Assembly (NCBI GenBank): GCA_937919085.1
Contig: CALFRN010000031.1
Location: forward strand, 1 to 32,781
DNA from: an uncultured Reyranella sp.
Lineage (GTDB): Bacteria > Pseudomonadota > Alphaproteobacteria > Reyranellales > Reyranellaceae
DNA: 32,781 nucleotides
Direction: 5' to 3'
Position numbers and translations under genes: made by a program. Positions 8,611-17,091 of this stretch are shown piece after piece; positions within the stretch are counted from its first letter, which is position 1; each line of letters starts with the position of its first letter. The notes below the pieces were generated by a model, which was given only the letters and a program-made list of their open reading frames with translations, was not told where the DNA came from and searched no databases.

Positions 8611-8630
8611 GGTGGATCTCCAGCATTTAA

Positions 8631-8642
8631 GTGCATATGCAC
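8631..8642. promoter_or_regulatory. Perfect 12-bp palindrome GTGCATATGCAC
   Basis: The palindrome lies in the divergent gap between the MATE gene and the cupin gene, 21 bp from the proposed MATE start. Perfect dyads at this position are typical operators for dimeric repressors such as MarR or TetR. No regulator gene is adjacent, so the binding protein is unknown. Confidence 0.45.
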
Positions 8643-8703
8643 ATTACCAAGGTGGGCTGTCCTGTCACCTGACAAATCTCCGGGCGTCCATTAGCTTTCA
8701 CAC

Positions 8704-9000
8704 ATGACCGACAAGGAACGCCCCCTCGCCAAGCCATCCGTCCAGATCGACAATGACCGCGTCATCGTCACCGAATGGCGATTTCCGCCCGGCGGCCATA
8801 CCGGCTGGCACCGGCATGATCACGATTATGTCGTGGTTCCGGTAACGACCGGTGAACTACATATCTTCGACGGCAAGGCGACGGTGCCGGCGCCGTTGCG
8901 GGCAGGGGTATCCTATGCCCGCCTGACGGGCGTCGAGCATGACGTCATAAATCCCAACGATTTTGAGTTCGTTTTCGTGGAAATCGAGCTCAAATCCTGA
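8704..9000 (+). CDS. Small single-domain cupin protein
   Basis: 98 aa, a single beta-barrel cupin. The first motif region reads GGHTGWHRHDHD (His32, 36, 38, 40), followed by a Gly-rich turn (VTTGEL) and a later strand with EHDVINP containing another His. These residues suit one bound metal ion. The partner or substrate cannot be inferred; single-domain cupins act as isomerases, dioxygenases or sensors. It is transcribed away from the MATE gene and followed by 151 bp before the helicase gene. Confidence 0.8.
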   Translation: MTDKERPLAKPSVQIDNDRVIVTEWRFPPGGHTGWHRHDHDYVVVPVTTGELHIFDGKATVPAPLRAGVSYARLTGVEHDVINPNDFEFVFVEIELKS

Positions 9001-9151
9001 CCGGGCCGGATGGCCGCAGGCCTTCGGGCCGCATTGACTCGGGCCATTCGAGGCCCCATATCAGGGCCGCCAGCGGTCCGGCCCGATACACGAGCCTTAT
9101 GAGACCGCTCCAAAGTCCAGCGGGTAGAATGGACTAAACCACGGAAATTAA
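9001..9151. other. Intergenic gap with two weak GC hairpins
   Basis: This 151-bp gap separates the cupin and helicase genes. It contains GGCC-TTCG-GGCC (extendable with a bulged A) near 9019-9032 and GGGCC-ATTCGA-GGCCC near 9040-9057. Neither is followed by a T-run, so they are weak terminator candidates at best. The helicase ATG has CGGA about 7 bases upstream. No clear promoter is visible. Confidence 0.3.
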
Positions 9152-10687
9152 ATGAGTTTTGAGAGTTTGGGGCTGAGCGCCCCGGTGCTGCAGGCAGTCG
9201 CCGAAAAAGGCTACACCACGCCCACCCCGATCCAGGAAAAGGCCATTCCCATCGTTCTGATGGGACGCGACGTCCTCGGATGCGCCCAGACGGGCACCGG
9301 AAAGACCGCCGGTTTCGTCCTGCCGATGATCGATATTCTCTCGCAGGGCCGCGCCAAGGCGCGCATGCCGCGCTCGCTCATTCTGGAGCCGACGCGCGAA
9401 CTGGCCGCCCAGGTAGCCGAAAACTTCGAGACCTACGGCAAGCACAACAAGCTCAATATGGCACTGCTGATCGGCGGCGTCAGCTTCCCCGACCAGGAAC
9501 GCGCACTGGAGCGCGGTGTCGACGTGCTGATCGCCACCCCCGGCCGCCTGCTCGATCACTTCGAGCGTGGCGGCATTTTGCTGAATGACGTCAAGATCCT
9601 GGTGATCGACGAAGCCGACCGCATGCTCGACATGGGGTTCATTCCCGACGTCGAGCGCATCGTGTCGACGCTGCCGCCGCTGCGTCAGACCCTGTTCTTC
9701 TCGGCCACCATGCCGCCGGAGATCAAGCGGCTGGCCGACCGCTTCCTCAGCAACCCCAAGGAAGTCACCGTCTCGCCGCCGGCCTCGGCCAGCGCCAACA
9801 TCGTCCAGGGTCTGATCGTCGTACCCGAGGACGACAAGCGCGACGCGCTGCTGGCGCTCATCAAGAGCCAGGAAGTAAAGAACGCCATCGTGTTCTGCAA
9901 CCGCAAGCGCGACGTGGCTACCCTGCACACCACCTTGAAGAAGCACGGCCTCAATGCCGGTGCGCTGCATGGCGACATGAGTCAGCCCGCCCGTACGGAG
10001 ACGCTGGAGAAGTTCAAGGCCGGCGACATTCAGATTCTGGTGGCTTCGGACGTGGCCGCGCGCGGCCTCGACGTTCAGGACATGAGCCATGTCTTCAATT
10101 ACGACGTGCCGTTCTCGCCGGAAGATTACGTGCATCGCATCGGTCGCACCGGCCGCGCCGGCAAGACCGGACATTCGTTCACGCTTGCCGCACCGTTCGA
10201 AGGTGGCCTGATCGAGGCGATTGAGAAGCTGATCGGCACCTCCATCCCGCGTGTCGAGATCCCCGGACTCGAGACCGCAACGCTGGAAGCCGGCGACGGC
10301 CGTCGTCGTGGCCGCGGCGGTCGTGGCGGCCGCCCCGTTGGCCGCAGCGGCGGTGGTGCCGGCGACAAGCCGCGCGGCCCGCGCCGCGAGCCGCGCGAAC
10401 ATCGTGAACCACGCCCTGAGAAATTGGTGGAACCTCAGGCCGCGGCCGAAGCGCCCCGTGACGTTCCGCGCGAACCGCGGCCGGAACGCGCGCCCCGCGA
10501 GCGCCGTCCGGAACGTGTCCATGCGCCGCGTGATCATGCACCGCGTGATCATGCGCCCCGCGAGCAACGTGCCGAGCGCAACCAGGAGCGTCGCCCGGAA
10601 CAGCGGCGCGATCGCGACGACGGTGGGGCCGCTCCCAAGGGGCTCGGTGATCATGTGCCGGCTTTCCTCGCCCGGCCGTCGCGCTAG
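9152..10687 (+). CDS. rhlE: DEAD-box ATP-dependent RNA helicase, RhlE type, with Arg/Glu/Pro tail
   Basis: 511 aa. Q motif GYTTPTPIQ (20-28), Walker A AQTGTGKT (45-52), PTRELA (80-85), DEAD (153-156), SAT (184-186), and HRIGRTGR (328-335) give a complete helicase core. Residues from about 384 form a basic disordered tail: a Gly/Arg stretch (RRRGRGGRGGRP), then repeated Arg-Glu-Pro motifs and three copies of HAPRD/E (457-471). Such tails bind RNA. The protein unwinds RNA duplexes in ribosome assembly or RNA turnover. RhlE is chosen over other DEAD families on the core sequence, so the symbol is tentative. It is the first gene of a run with the RAM-domain protein 36 bp downstream. Confidence 0.93.
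   Translation: MSFESLGLSAPVLQAVAEKGYTTPTPIQEKAIPIVLMGRDVLGCAQTGTGKTAGFVLPMIDILSQGRAKARMPRSLILEPTRELAAQVAENFETYGKHNKLNMALLIGGVSFPDQERALERGVDVLIATPGRLLDHFERGGILLNDVKILVIDEADRMLDMGFIPDVERIVSTLPPLRQTLFFSATMPPEIKRLADRFLSNPKEVTVSPPASASANIVQGLIVVPEDDKRDALLALIKSQEVKNAIVFCNRKRDVATLHTTLKKHGLNAGALHGDMSQPARTETLEKFKAGDIQILVASDVAARGLDVQDMSHVFNYDVPFSPEDYVHRIGRTGRAGKTGHSFTLAAPFEGGLIEAIEKLIGTSIPRVEIPGLETATLEAGDGRRRGRGGRGGRPVGRSGGGAGDKPRGPRREPREHREPRPEKLVEPQAAAEAPRDVPREPRPERAPRERRPERVHAPRDHAPRDHAPREQRAERNQERRPEQRRDRDDGGAAPKGLGDHVPAFLARPSR
10520..10564 (+). repeat. Three tandem 15-bp units inside the helicase tail
   Basis: Three 15-bp units encode HAPRD, HAPRD and HAPRE (residues 457-471). They differ by a few bases. 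This is a short in-frame repeat in a low-complexity RNA-binding tail. Confidence 0.8.
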
Positions 10688-10723
10688 ACTGGCCGCTGCT
10701 TCAAAACCAGGGCGGCCGGAACC

Positions 10724-10963
10724 ATGCAGACCATTTTCGTCATGGTGAAGTGCGAACTCGGCAAGGCTTACGAGGTCGCCGACGACGCCGTCACCGTCGA
10801 GCAGGTGTCGGAGGTCTATTCGACCTCCGGCCAGTACGATCTGCTGATGAAGTGCTATCTCGACGACAAGACCGACATCGGCCATTTCGTGACCAGCCGG
10901 ATCCAGACGCTAGCCGGCGTGAAGGACACCTTCACTCTCATCACCTTCAAGGCGTTCTCCTGA
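10724..10963 (+). CDS. Stand-alone Lrp/AsnC-type ligand-binding (RAM) domain
   Basis: 79 aa. The chain matches the C-terminal effector domain of Lrp/AsnC regulators: VMVKCELGKAYEVADDA, then VSEVYSTSGQYDLLMKCYL, then HFVTSRIQTLAGVKDTFTLI. It has no helix-turn-helix. Such stand-alone RAM domains form ring-shaped oligomers and bind amino acids or partner Lrp proteins. GGAA lies just before the ATG. The gene sits between the helicase and the serine hydrolase; its TGA overlaps the proposed CTG start of the latter (CTGA, 10960-10963). Confidence 0.9.
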   Translation: MQTIFVMVKCELGKAYEVADDAVTVEQVSEVYSTSGQYDLLMKCYLDDKTDIGHFVTSRIQTLAGVKDTFTLITFKAFS

Positions 10964-12096
10964 CCACGTCCGTACCGCGCAGGCACCTCCCGCGCGGCGA
11001 GGATTTCCTGCTCCTGTCGCCGGCAATCCAGCCCTACGCCTATCGAATCGTCGACCAGCTGTTTGCCCATCGTGTGATCCACCGCGGGCCGAGCGTGCGC
11101 GAACTGCCGCGCGGCGAGGAGATCGCGCCGCGCTATGTGGTCGACGGCCGCGAGCACGATGTCGCGGCGTTCATGGACCGCAACGTGATCTCGGGCCTCC
11201 TGGTGATCCGCCGCGGCAAGGTGGTGCTGGAGCGGTATGGCCTCGGCTTGGGAGAGCACGACCGCTGGTCGACCATGTCCACGGTGAAATCGATGACGGC
11301 GATGCTGGTTGGTGCGGCGGTCCGCGACGGTGCCATCGCCTCGATCGACGATCCCTTGACGCACTACCTGCCGGCCTTGCGCGGTTCGGCCTATCAGGGG
11401 GTGACTTTGCGTCACGTCATGACCATGTCGTCCGGCGTGCGCTGGAACGAGGACTACATGGATCGAGAATCCGACGTGAACCGTTACAGCAAGTCGCTGG
11501 CCGACAAGGTGCCGGGCGGCGTGCTGCGGCTGATGGCGTCCCTGCCGCGTGCCCATCCGCCCGGCAGCACCTTCCTCTACAACTCCGGCGATACTTATCT
11601 GCTGGGCGCGGCCCTCACCCGGGCGATCGGCAAGCCGCTGGCCGGCTACATGTCGGAGAAGATCTGGCAGCCCGCCGGCATGGAATGCGACGCCTTCTAT
11701 ACACTCGAGAGCAAGGGCGGCCAGGAGATCGGCGGCAGCCGCGCCGGCATGGTTCTGCGTGACTTCGGCCGCTTCGGACTGTTCGTCCTGGGCGACGGCA
11801 TAGTCGACGGGACGCGTGTGCTGCCTGAAGGATGGGTCGAGGCGGCGGCGACGCCCGCCTTCGCGCTCGCCGCGCCGCCGGTCATCGACATCACGCACTA
11901 TGGTTACAGCTGGTGGCTGGGCAAGGGAGTGATGGCGGCACTGGGCCATGCCGGCCAGCGCATCGACATCTTCCGCGACGAGGACCTGGTCGTGGTGACG
12001 CTCGGCGCCTTCCCGCAGCCGCTCTACGCACCACCGGCCGACCACAACCGCCGCAACGAGGTGGTCGCCTTCACCAACGCGGTGCGGGCGACATGA
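10960..12096 (+). CDS. Beta-lactamase-fold serine hydrolase, probable CTG start
   Basis: 378 aa from CTG 10960. SxxK motif STVK has Ser107 and Lys110, and YNSG has Tyr207; these are the nucleophile, base and Tyr of class C/penicillin-binding-type serine hydrolases. The third motif region reads GHAGQ, in place of KTG. No signal peptide is seen, so it is probably cytosolic, acting on an ester or amide. The frame has no ATG between the RAM gene's end and residue 72. CTG 10960 overlaps the TGA of the RAM gene and has AAGG (10949-10952) 7 bases upstream. Alternatives are GTG 11074 or a start inside the RAM gene. Its end overlaps the next gene as ATGA (12093-12096). Confidence 0.82.
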   Translation: MTTSVPRRHLPRGEDFLLLSPAIQPYAYRIVDQLFAHRVIHRGPSVRELPRGEEIAPRYVVDGREHDVAAFMDRNVISGLLVIRRGKVVLERYGLGLGEHDRWSTMSTVKSMTAMLVGAAVRDGAIASIDDPLTHYLPALRGSAYQGVTLRHVMTMSSGVRWNEDYMDRESDVNRYSKSLADKVPGGVLRLMASLPRAHPPGSTFLYNSGDTYLLGAALTRAIGKPLAGYMSEKIWQPAGMECDAFYTLESKGGQEIGGSRAGMVLRDFGRFGLFVLGDGIVDGTRVLPEGWVEAAATPAFALAAPPVIDITHYGYSWWLGKGVMAALGHAGQRIDIFRDEDLVVVTLGAFPQPLYAPPADHNRRNEVVAFTNAVRAT

Positions 12097-12704
12097 GCGG
12101 CGGCCATGCGGTTCTCGCCATCTGGGTCGACATCGATCCGGCGGACGACAACCTGTTCGAACACTGGCACAGCCGCGAGCATGCCCAGGAGCGCGTCGGC
12201 TGTCCTGGCTGGTTGCGCGGCAGCCGCTTCAAGGGGGTCGAAAATCCCGACCGCTATCTTCTGCTCTATGACGCCGAGACGGCGGCCGCCTTCGAGAGCG
12301 ACGAGTACTACGCGCGGCTCGGCAGTCCCACCGAGATGAGCCGCGCCATCTTCCCGAAATTCCGCGACACTTGGCGCACCGTCTGCGCGGTCGAGCAGCG
12401 CTGGGGCGATGGCATCGGTGCAGCTGCGCTGACACTGCGCATGAAGGCCGAGAATACCGCGCCCTTCGAGGCGCTGGCGGCGCTGGAGACCGCGCGGGTC
12501 GATCTGCTGACGGGCCAAGTCAACATCGGCCAGGCCCATACCGCCGAAAAGGACCTTCGTGTCACGCCCGATCGCCAGATCGAGCGCGCGCTGGTTGCCT
12601 TCTTCTGGTCGGTCGAGGCCGCGCTGGCGGCGCGGGCGAGGCACGCGCCCGAGGGCGAGGTCTTCGCCCTCCGACACACCGTGTCGAAGGGCGATCTCGC
12701 CTGA
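12093..12704 (+). CDS. Conserved protein of unknown function, possible dimeric alpha/beta-barrel (DUF4286-like)
   Basis: 203 aa, starting at the ATGA overlap with the serine hydrolase gene. It appears to hold two related halves. The first (residues about 6-95) has WVDIDPADDNLFEHWHSREH, then GSRFKG and RYLLLYDAE; the second (about 108-200) has ALTLRMKAEN and a similar strand pattern. This resembles ferredoxin-like dimeric barrels of the DUF4286/EthD type. No catalytic residues can be assigned. Coupling to the hydrolase suggests a shared pathway. The stop lies 10 bp from the convergent amidohydrolase stop. Confidence 0.78.
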   Translation: MSGGHAVLAIWVDIDPADDNLFEHWHSREHAQERVGCPGWLRGSRFKGVENPDRYLLLYDAETAAAFESDEYYARLGSPTEMSRAIFPKFRDTWRTVCAVEQRWGDGIGAAALTLRMKAENTAPFEALAALETARVDLLTGQVNIGQAHTAEKDLRVTPDRQIERALVAFFWSVEAALAARARHAPEGEVFALRHTVSKGDLA

Positions 12705-12714
12705 CAGATCGGGG

Positions 12715-13857
12715 TTAGTTGATCAGCCCGTAGAATTTCCCGGCGTTGGTGCAGGTGATCATCTTGACCTGCTCGGCCGGAACTTCGGCGAACTGTTCCT
12801 TGATGTACTTGTCGGAGTGCGGCCACACGCCGTCGCCGTGCGGGTAGTCGGAACCCCACATCAGGCTTTCCGCGCCCATGTCGTCGATCAGCTTGGCACC
12901 GATGCGATCGAACTGGAACGTGGCCTTGCACTGGCGGCGCCAGTAATCCGACGGCTTCATCTTGAGGCCGAGGTCGGTGAAGCGGTCCTCCCACTCGAAG
13001 TCCATGCGGTCGAGCGCGTAGGGGATCCAGCCCGAACCGCTCTCGCCGAAGGCGATGCGGACGTTGGGGTAACGCTCCAGCACATTGGCACCGATGATGG
13101 CGGCCAGGATGTTCACCAGGTTCATCTGGAACCCCGAGACGATGGTGAAGAACACCGACCGGCCGACCCGGCCGGGATGCTTCTCGATGGTGTCGGGCGG
13201 CACCGCCGGGAAGGTGTGGAAGTGCAGCGGCAACTGCACCTCGTTCACCGCCTTCCACAACGGTTCCCACATCGGGTGCCACATTGGCTCCATGTCCCAC
13301 GAGCACGACAGCTCGAGGCCCTTGATGCCCATCTTGGCGACGCGATGGATTTCCTTCACCGCTGCATCGATGTCGCCATAGGGCAGGCAGGCGAGGCCGA
13401 TGTGGCGGTCGGGATAGTGGCTGCAGAAGTCCTTCAGCCAGTCGTTGTAGATCGTCAGCATCTGGTTGCCGGCTTCGCGGTCGTTGAGCCGGCTGGCGGC
13501 GCCCAGGATGCCGTAGATCACCTCGGCATCGACGCCGTCGCGGTCGAGATCCTTGATGCGCAGATGCGGATCGGAGATGCGGCGGATGTCCTTGGCGCCG
13601 TCGGCGTAGAGGCCGGTCTCGGCCATGATGTCGACGCGGTGATGCTTGCCGGGCACGAACTTCGATCCGGCCGGACCGACGCCGTTCTTGTAGCCGAACG
13701 AGGCGCCGTTCCTGGCCATCCACTTCGGACCGTCGTCGGTGTCGGTGACGAACGGCATGCGGTCCTTCATGTCGCGCGGCGCCATAGACGTGAACAGGTC
13801 GGGCGGCATCCAGGGCAGGTCGAGATGGCTGTCGGCCGAAATGCGCTTGTACTGCAT
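12715..13857 (-). CDS. Amidohydrolase (amidohydrolase-2, ACMSD-like)
   Basis: 380 aa from ATG 13857, which has AGGAG upstream; the open frame reaches 13917 but that adds no family-like sequence. The metal-binding DSH (Asp9, His11 in ISADSHLD) opens the protein. LPLHFHTFP and LMWGSDYPHGDGVWP near the end supply the later His and Asp of a TIM-barrel metal site. Family members decarboxylate or hydrolyse aromatic and cyclic acids with a bound Zn or Mn. The substrate is unknown. It is divergent from the GMC oxidoreductase gene (68 bp between starts), so the two may be co-regulated. Confidence 0.88.
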   Translation of the reverse strand: MQYKRISADSHLDLPWMPPDLFTSMAPRDMKDRMPFVTDTDDGPKWMARNGASFGYKNGVGPAGSKFVPGKHHRVDIMAETGLYADGAKDIRRISDPHLRIKDLDRDGVDAEVIYGILGAASRLNDREAGNQMLTIYNDWLKDFCSHYPDRHIGLACLPYGDIDAAVKEIHRVAKMGIKGLELSCSWDMEPMWHPMWEPLWKAVNEVQLPLHFHTFPAVPPDTIEKHPGRVGRSVFFTIVSGFQMNLVNILAAIIGANVLERYPNVRIAFGESGSGWIPYALDRMDFEWEDRFTDLGLKMKPSDYWRRQCKATFQFDRIGAKLIDDMGAESLMWGSDYPHGDGVWPHSDKYIKEQFAEVPAEQVKMITCTNAGKFYGLIN

Positions 13858-13925
13858 GGCGTCGCTCCTGATGATTTCTTTCGCTAAAGTATGCGCGTTG
13901 CGTCGCAGATTGGGCAAGGGCAGGA

Positions 13926-15533
13926 ATGGAAGAGTTCGACTACATCGTCGTGGGCGCCGGTTCCGCAGGGTGCGTGCTGGCCAACCGGCTGTCGGCCGAT
14001 CCCAAGACCCGCGTGCTGGTGCTGGAGGCGGGCGGCCGCGACAACTGGATCTGGTTCCACATTCCGGTCGGCTATCTCTTCGCCATGGGCAATCCGCGCG
14101 CCGACTGGATGTTCCAGACCGAGAAGGAGCCGGGCCTGAACGGCCGCGCGCTCAACTATCCGCGCGGCAAGGTGGTCGGCGGCTGTTCGGCCATCAACGG
14201 CATGATCTCGATGCGCGGCCAGGCGGCCGACTACGACCATTGGCGCCAGCTCGGTCTCAGCGGCTGGGGCTGGGACGACGTGCAGCCGGTCTTCAGGAAG
14301 CTCGACGGGCATTTCCTCGGCGACACCGAGCATCATGGCGGCAGCGGCGAGTGGCGCGTCGAGGAGATGCGGCTGAAGTGGGACGTGCTCGATGCCGTCA
14401 CCAGCGCCGCGACCGAGATGGGCATTCCGCGGACGGCTGACTTCAATACCGGCGACAACAACGGCGTCGGCTACTTCCATGTGAACCAGAAGCGTGGACT
14501 GCGCATGTCCACGGCCAAGGCTTTCCTGAAGCCGGTGCTCGCGCGCCCGAACCTCAAGCTCGAGACCGGCGTGCTGGTCGAGAAGGTGCTGTTCGAGGGC
14601 AAACGCGCAACCGGTGTGCGCTATCGCCAGAATGGCCAGATCGTCGAGGCCCGCGCCCGGGGCGAGGTGGTCCTGTCGGCGGGCGCCGTGGGTTCGCCGC
14701 AGATCCTGCACCTCTCCGGTGTCGGCCCGGCCGACTGGCTCGCCGATCACGGCATCGCCATCGTGCTCGACCGCCAGGGTGTCGGCCGCAATCTGCAGGA
14801 CCATCTGCAGCAGCGCGCCATCTTCAAGGTGCAGGGCGTCAAGACCTTGAACACGACCTACCATTCGCTGCTGGGCCGCGCGCTGATGGGTCTGCAATAC
14901 GCGCTGTTCCAGACCGGCCCGCTCACCATGGCGCCCTCCCAGCTCGGCATCTTCACCATGTCTTCGTCCGAGCACGAGCGCGCCAACATCGAGTTCCATG
15001 TCCAGCCGCTCTCCCTCGACAAGTTCGGCGAGCCGCTGCACCGCTTCCCCGCCATCACGGTGAGCGCCTGCAACCTGCGCCCGACCTCGCGCGGCACGAT
15101 CCAGCTCAGCTCGGCCGATCCCGCGGCCAAGCCGCTGATCGCCCCCAATTACCTGTCGACACCGGAGGACCGCCGTGTCGCGGCCGATGCCATCCGCGTC
15201 ACGCGCCGCCTGATGAAGCAGCCGGCGCTACAGCGCTTCCGGCCCGAGGAATACCTGCCGGGCCCCAATGTCGGCGACGACGAGGCCTCGCTGGCAAAAG
15301 CCGCGGGGGACATCGGCACCACCATCTTCCATCCGATCGGCACGGCCAAGATGGGCCTGCCGTCCGACCCAATGGCGGTGGTCGACGAGCGACTGCGCGT
15401 CTTCGGCCTGGAAGGCCTGCGCGTGGTCGATGCCTCGGTGATGCCCACCATCACCTCGGGCAACACCAACACGCCCACCATCATGATCGCCGACAAGGCG
15501 GCGGCGATGATGATCGAGGATGCGCGCCGCTAG
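13926..15533 (+). CDS. GMC-family FAD-dependent alcohol/choline-type dehydrogenase
   Basis: 535 aa. The ADP-binding GAGSAGCVLANRLS begins at residue 10, GMC signature 1 (PRGKVVGGCSAINGMI) follows, and signature 2 (GAVGSPQILHLSGVGP) lies mid-chain. The C-terminal catalytic region has HPIGTAKMG (His469) and GNTNTPTIMIADKAA (Asn515). The protein oxidises a primary alcohol with FAD, in the manner of BetA and related dehydrogenases. Exact substrate unknown. Its TAG overlaps the convergent MmsA stop in CTAG (15530-15533). Confidence 0.93.
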   Translation: MEEFDYIVVGAGSAGCVLANRLSADPKTRVLVLEAGGRDNWIWFHIPVGYLFAMGNPRADWMFQTEKEPGLNGRALNYPRGKVVGGCSAINGMISMRGQAADYDHWRQLGLSGWGWDDVQPVFRKLDGHFLGDTEHHGGSGEWRVEEMRLKWDVLDAVTSAATEMGIPRTADFNTGDNNGVGYFHVNQKRGLRMSTAKAFLKPVLARPNLKLETGVLVEKVLFEGKRATGVRYRQNGQIVEARARGEVVLSAGAVGSPQILHLSGVGPADWLADHGIAIVLDRQGVGRNLQDHLQQRAIFKVQGVKTLNTTYHSLLGRALMGLQYALFQTGPLTMAPSQLGIFTMSSSEHERANIEFHVQPLSLDKFGEPLHRFPAITVSACNLRPTSRGTIQLSSADPAAKPLIAPNYLSTPEDRRVAADAIRVTRRLMKQPALQRFRPEEYLPGPNVGDDEASLAKAAGDIGTTIFHPIGTAKMGLPSDPMAVVDERLRVFGLEGLRVVDASVMPTITSGNTNTPTIMIADKAAAMMIEDARR

Positions 15534-17026
15534 TTTCTGGCCTTGAAGGCGAACTCGGCGCCGGAGCGGATGCCGGTCGGCCAGCGCGCGGTGATGGTCT
15601 TCAGCTTGGTGTAGAAGCGCATGCCTTCCATGCCGTAAACGCCGTGGTCGCCGAAGATCGAGGCCTTCCAGCCGCCGAAGCTGTGATAGGCCACCGGAAC
15701 CGGGATCGGCACGTTGATGCCGACCATTCCGATCTGCACGCCGCTGGCGAAGGCCCGCGCGGCATCGCCGTCGCGGGTGAAGATCGCGGTGCCGTTGCCG
15801 TAGGCGTGGTCGTTCACCAGGCCGATCGCCTCGTCGAAGCCCTTGGCACGCACCACCGAGAGCACCGGACCGAAGATCTCGTCCTTGTAGATCGTCATGT
15901 CGGGCGTCACGTTGTCGAACAGGCAGCCGCCCAGGAAATTGCCCTTCTCGTAGCCCTGCAGCTTCAGCCCGCGGCCGTCGACCACGAGTTTGGCGCCTTC
16001 CTTCACGCCCTGGTCGACATAACCCACGACCTTGTCGCGATGCTGGCGCGTCACCAGCGGACCCATCTCCGACTGCGGATCGAGGCCCGGTCCGACTTTC
16101 AGCGCGGCAACCCGCGGCGCCAGCTTCGCCATCAGCCTGTCGCCGACGTCGCCCACGGCGACGGCGACCGAGATCGCCATGCAGCGCTCGCCGGCGGCGC
16201 CGTAGCCGGCGCCGATCAGCGCGTCGGTCGCCTGGTCGAGATCGGCGTCGGGCATGATCACCATGTGGTTCTTGGCGCCACACAGCGCCTGCACGCGCTT
16301 ATTCTGCTGCGTGCCGGTGTGATAGACGTACTGGCCGATCGCGGTCGAACCGACGAACGAGATCGCCGGCACGTCGGGGTGATGCAGCAGCGCATCGACC
16401 GCCACCTTGTCGCCGTTCAGCACCTGGAAGATGCCGGCAGGTGCGCCGGCCTCGGCAAACAGCTCGGCCAGCAGCATCGGCGCCGAGGGATCCTTCTCCG
16501 ACGGCTTAAGGATGAAGGCGTTGCCGCAGGCCACCGCCATGGCGCCCATCCAGCAAGGGATCATGATCGGGAAGTTGAACGGCGTGATGCCGGCCACCAC
16601 GCCCAGCGGCTGGCGGATCGACCAGGAGTCCATGTCGGAGGCGACCTGTTCGGTAAAGTCGCCTTTCATGTGATGGGCGATGCCGCAGGAGAATTCGATC
16701 ACCTCGAGCCCGCGGCCGACCTCGCCCTTGGCGTCGTCGAAGGTCTTGCCATGTTCGAGCGACATCAGCCGGGCGAGATCGTCGAGACGCTTCTCGACCA
16801 GGTTCTTGAGGTTGAACATCACGCGCTGGCGGCGAAGCGGGGGCGTCGCGGCCCAGGCGATCTGGGCCTTCTTCGCGAGCTGCACGGCGTCGTCGATCTC
16901 GGCCACCGAGGCGAAGGCCACCATCGCCGTCACTTCGCCGGTTGCCGGATTGGTGACGTCACCTGCGCGGCCGCTGGTCCCCGCCACAAGCTTGTTGCCG
17001 ATGTAGTGTCCGATCCTGGCGACCAT
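15530..17026 (-). CDS. mmsA: CoA-acylating methylmalonate-semialdehyde dehydrogenase
   Basis: 498 aa with a strong ribosome-binding site (GGAGG five bases before ATG 17026). The aldehyde dehydrogenase fold is complete: PFNFPIMIP, KPSEKDPSAP, SFVGSTAIGQYVY, and catalytic Cys282 in AAGERCMA. At the usual general-base Glu the sequence reads LCGAKNH, not ELGGK. This is typical of MMSDH enzymes, which release a CoA thioester. It converts methylmalonate semialdehyde to propionyl-CoA, or malonate semialdehyde to acetyl-CoA, in valine or inositol/beta-alanine breakdown. No other valine-pathway gene is adjacent. Upstream on the same strand is the terminase-like HTH gene. Confidence 0.95.
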   Translation of the reverse strand: MVARIGHYIGNKLVAGTSGRAGDVTNPATGEVTAMVAFASVAEIDDAVQLAKKAQIAWAATPPLRRQRVMFNLKNLVEKRLDDLARLMSLEHGKTFDDAKGEVGRGLEVIEFSCGIAHHMKGDFTEQVASDMDSWSIRQPLGVVAGITPFNFPIMIPCWMGAMAVACGNAFILKPSEKDPSAPMLLAELFAEAGAPAGIFQVLNGDKVAVDALLHHPDVPAISFVGSTAIGQYVYHTGTQQNKRVQALCGAKNHMVIMPDADLDQATDALIGAGYGAAGERCMAISVAVAVGDVGDRLMAKLAPRVAALKVGPGLDPQSEMGPLVTRQHRDKVVGYVDQGVKEGAKLVVDGRGLKLQGYEKGNFLGGCLFDNVTPDMTIYKDEIFGPVLSVVRAKGFDEAIGLVNDHAYGNGTAIFTRDGDAARAFASGVQIGMVGINVPIPVPVAYHSFGGWKASIFGDHGVYGMEGMRFYTKLKTITARWPTGIRSGAEFAFKARN

Positions 17027-17091
17027 GATTTCCTCCGCTTCCGCCGCGTTCTAGCACGGGAGCACGGGACATCGCGACATTGCGCCGGACG

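Noticed and set aside
8624-8626. ATG upstream of the MATE gene as its start, with a frameshift
   Set aside because: It opens a different frame giving Arg/Pro-rich sequence; no base change is needed if CTG 8610 is used. A sequencing error cannot be fully excluded.
9019-9057. Intrinsic terminator after the cupin gene
   Set aside because: Stems are short or bulged and no T-run follows.
9134-10885. 583-codon minus-strand open frame
   Set aside because: It mirrors the helicase gene, which has all DEAD-box motifs; the antisense product is low-complexity.
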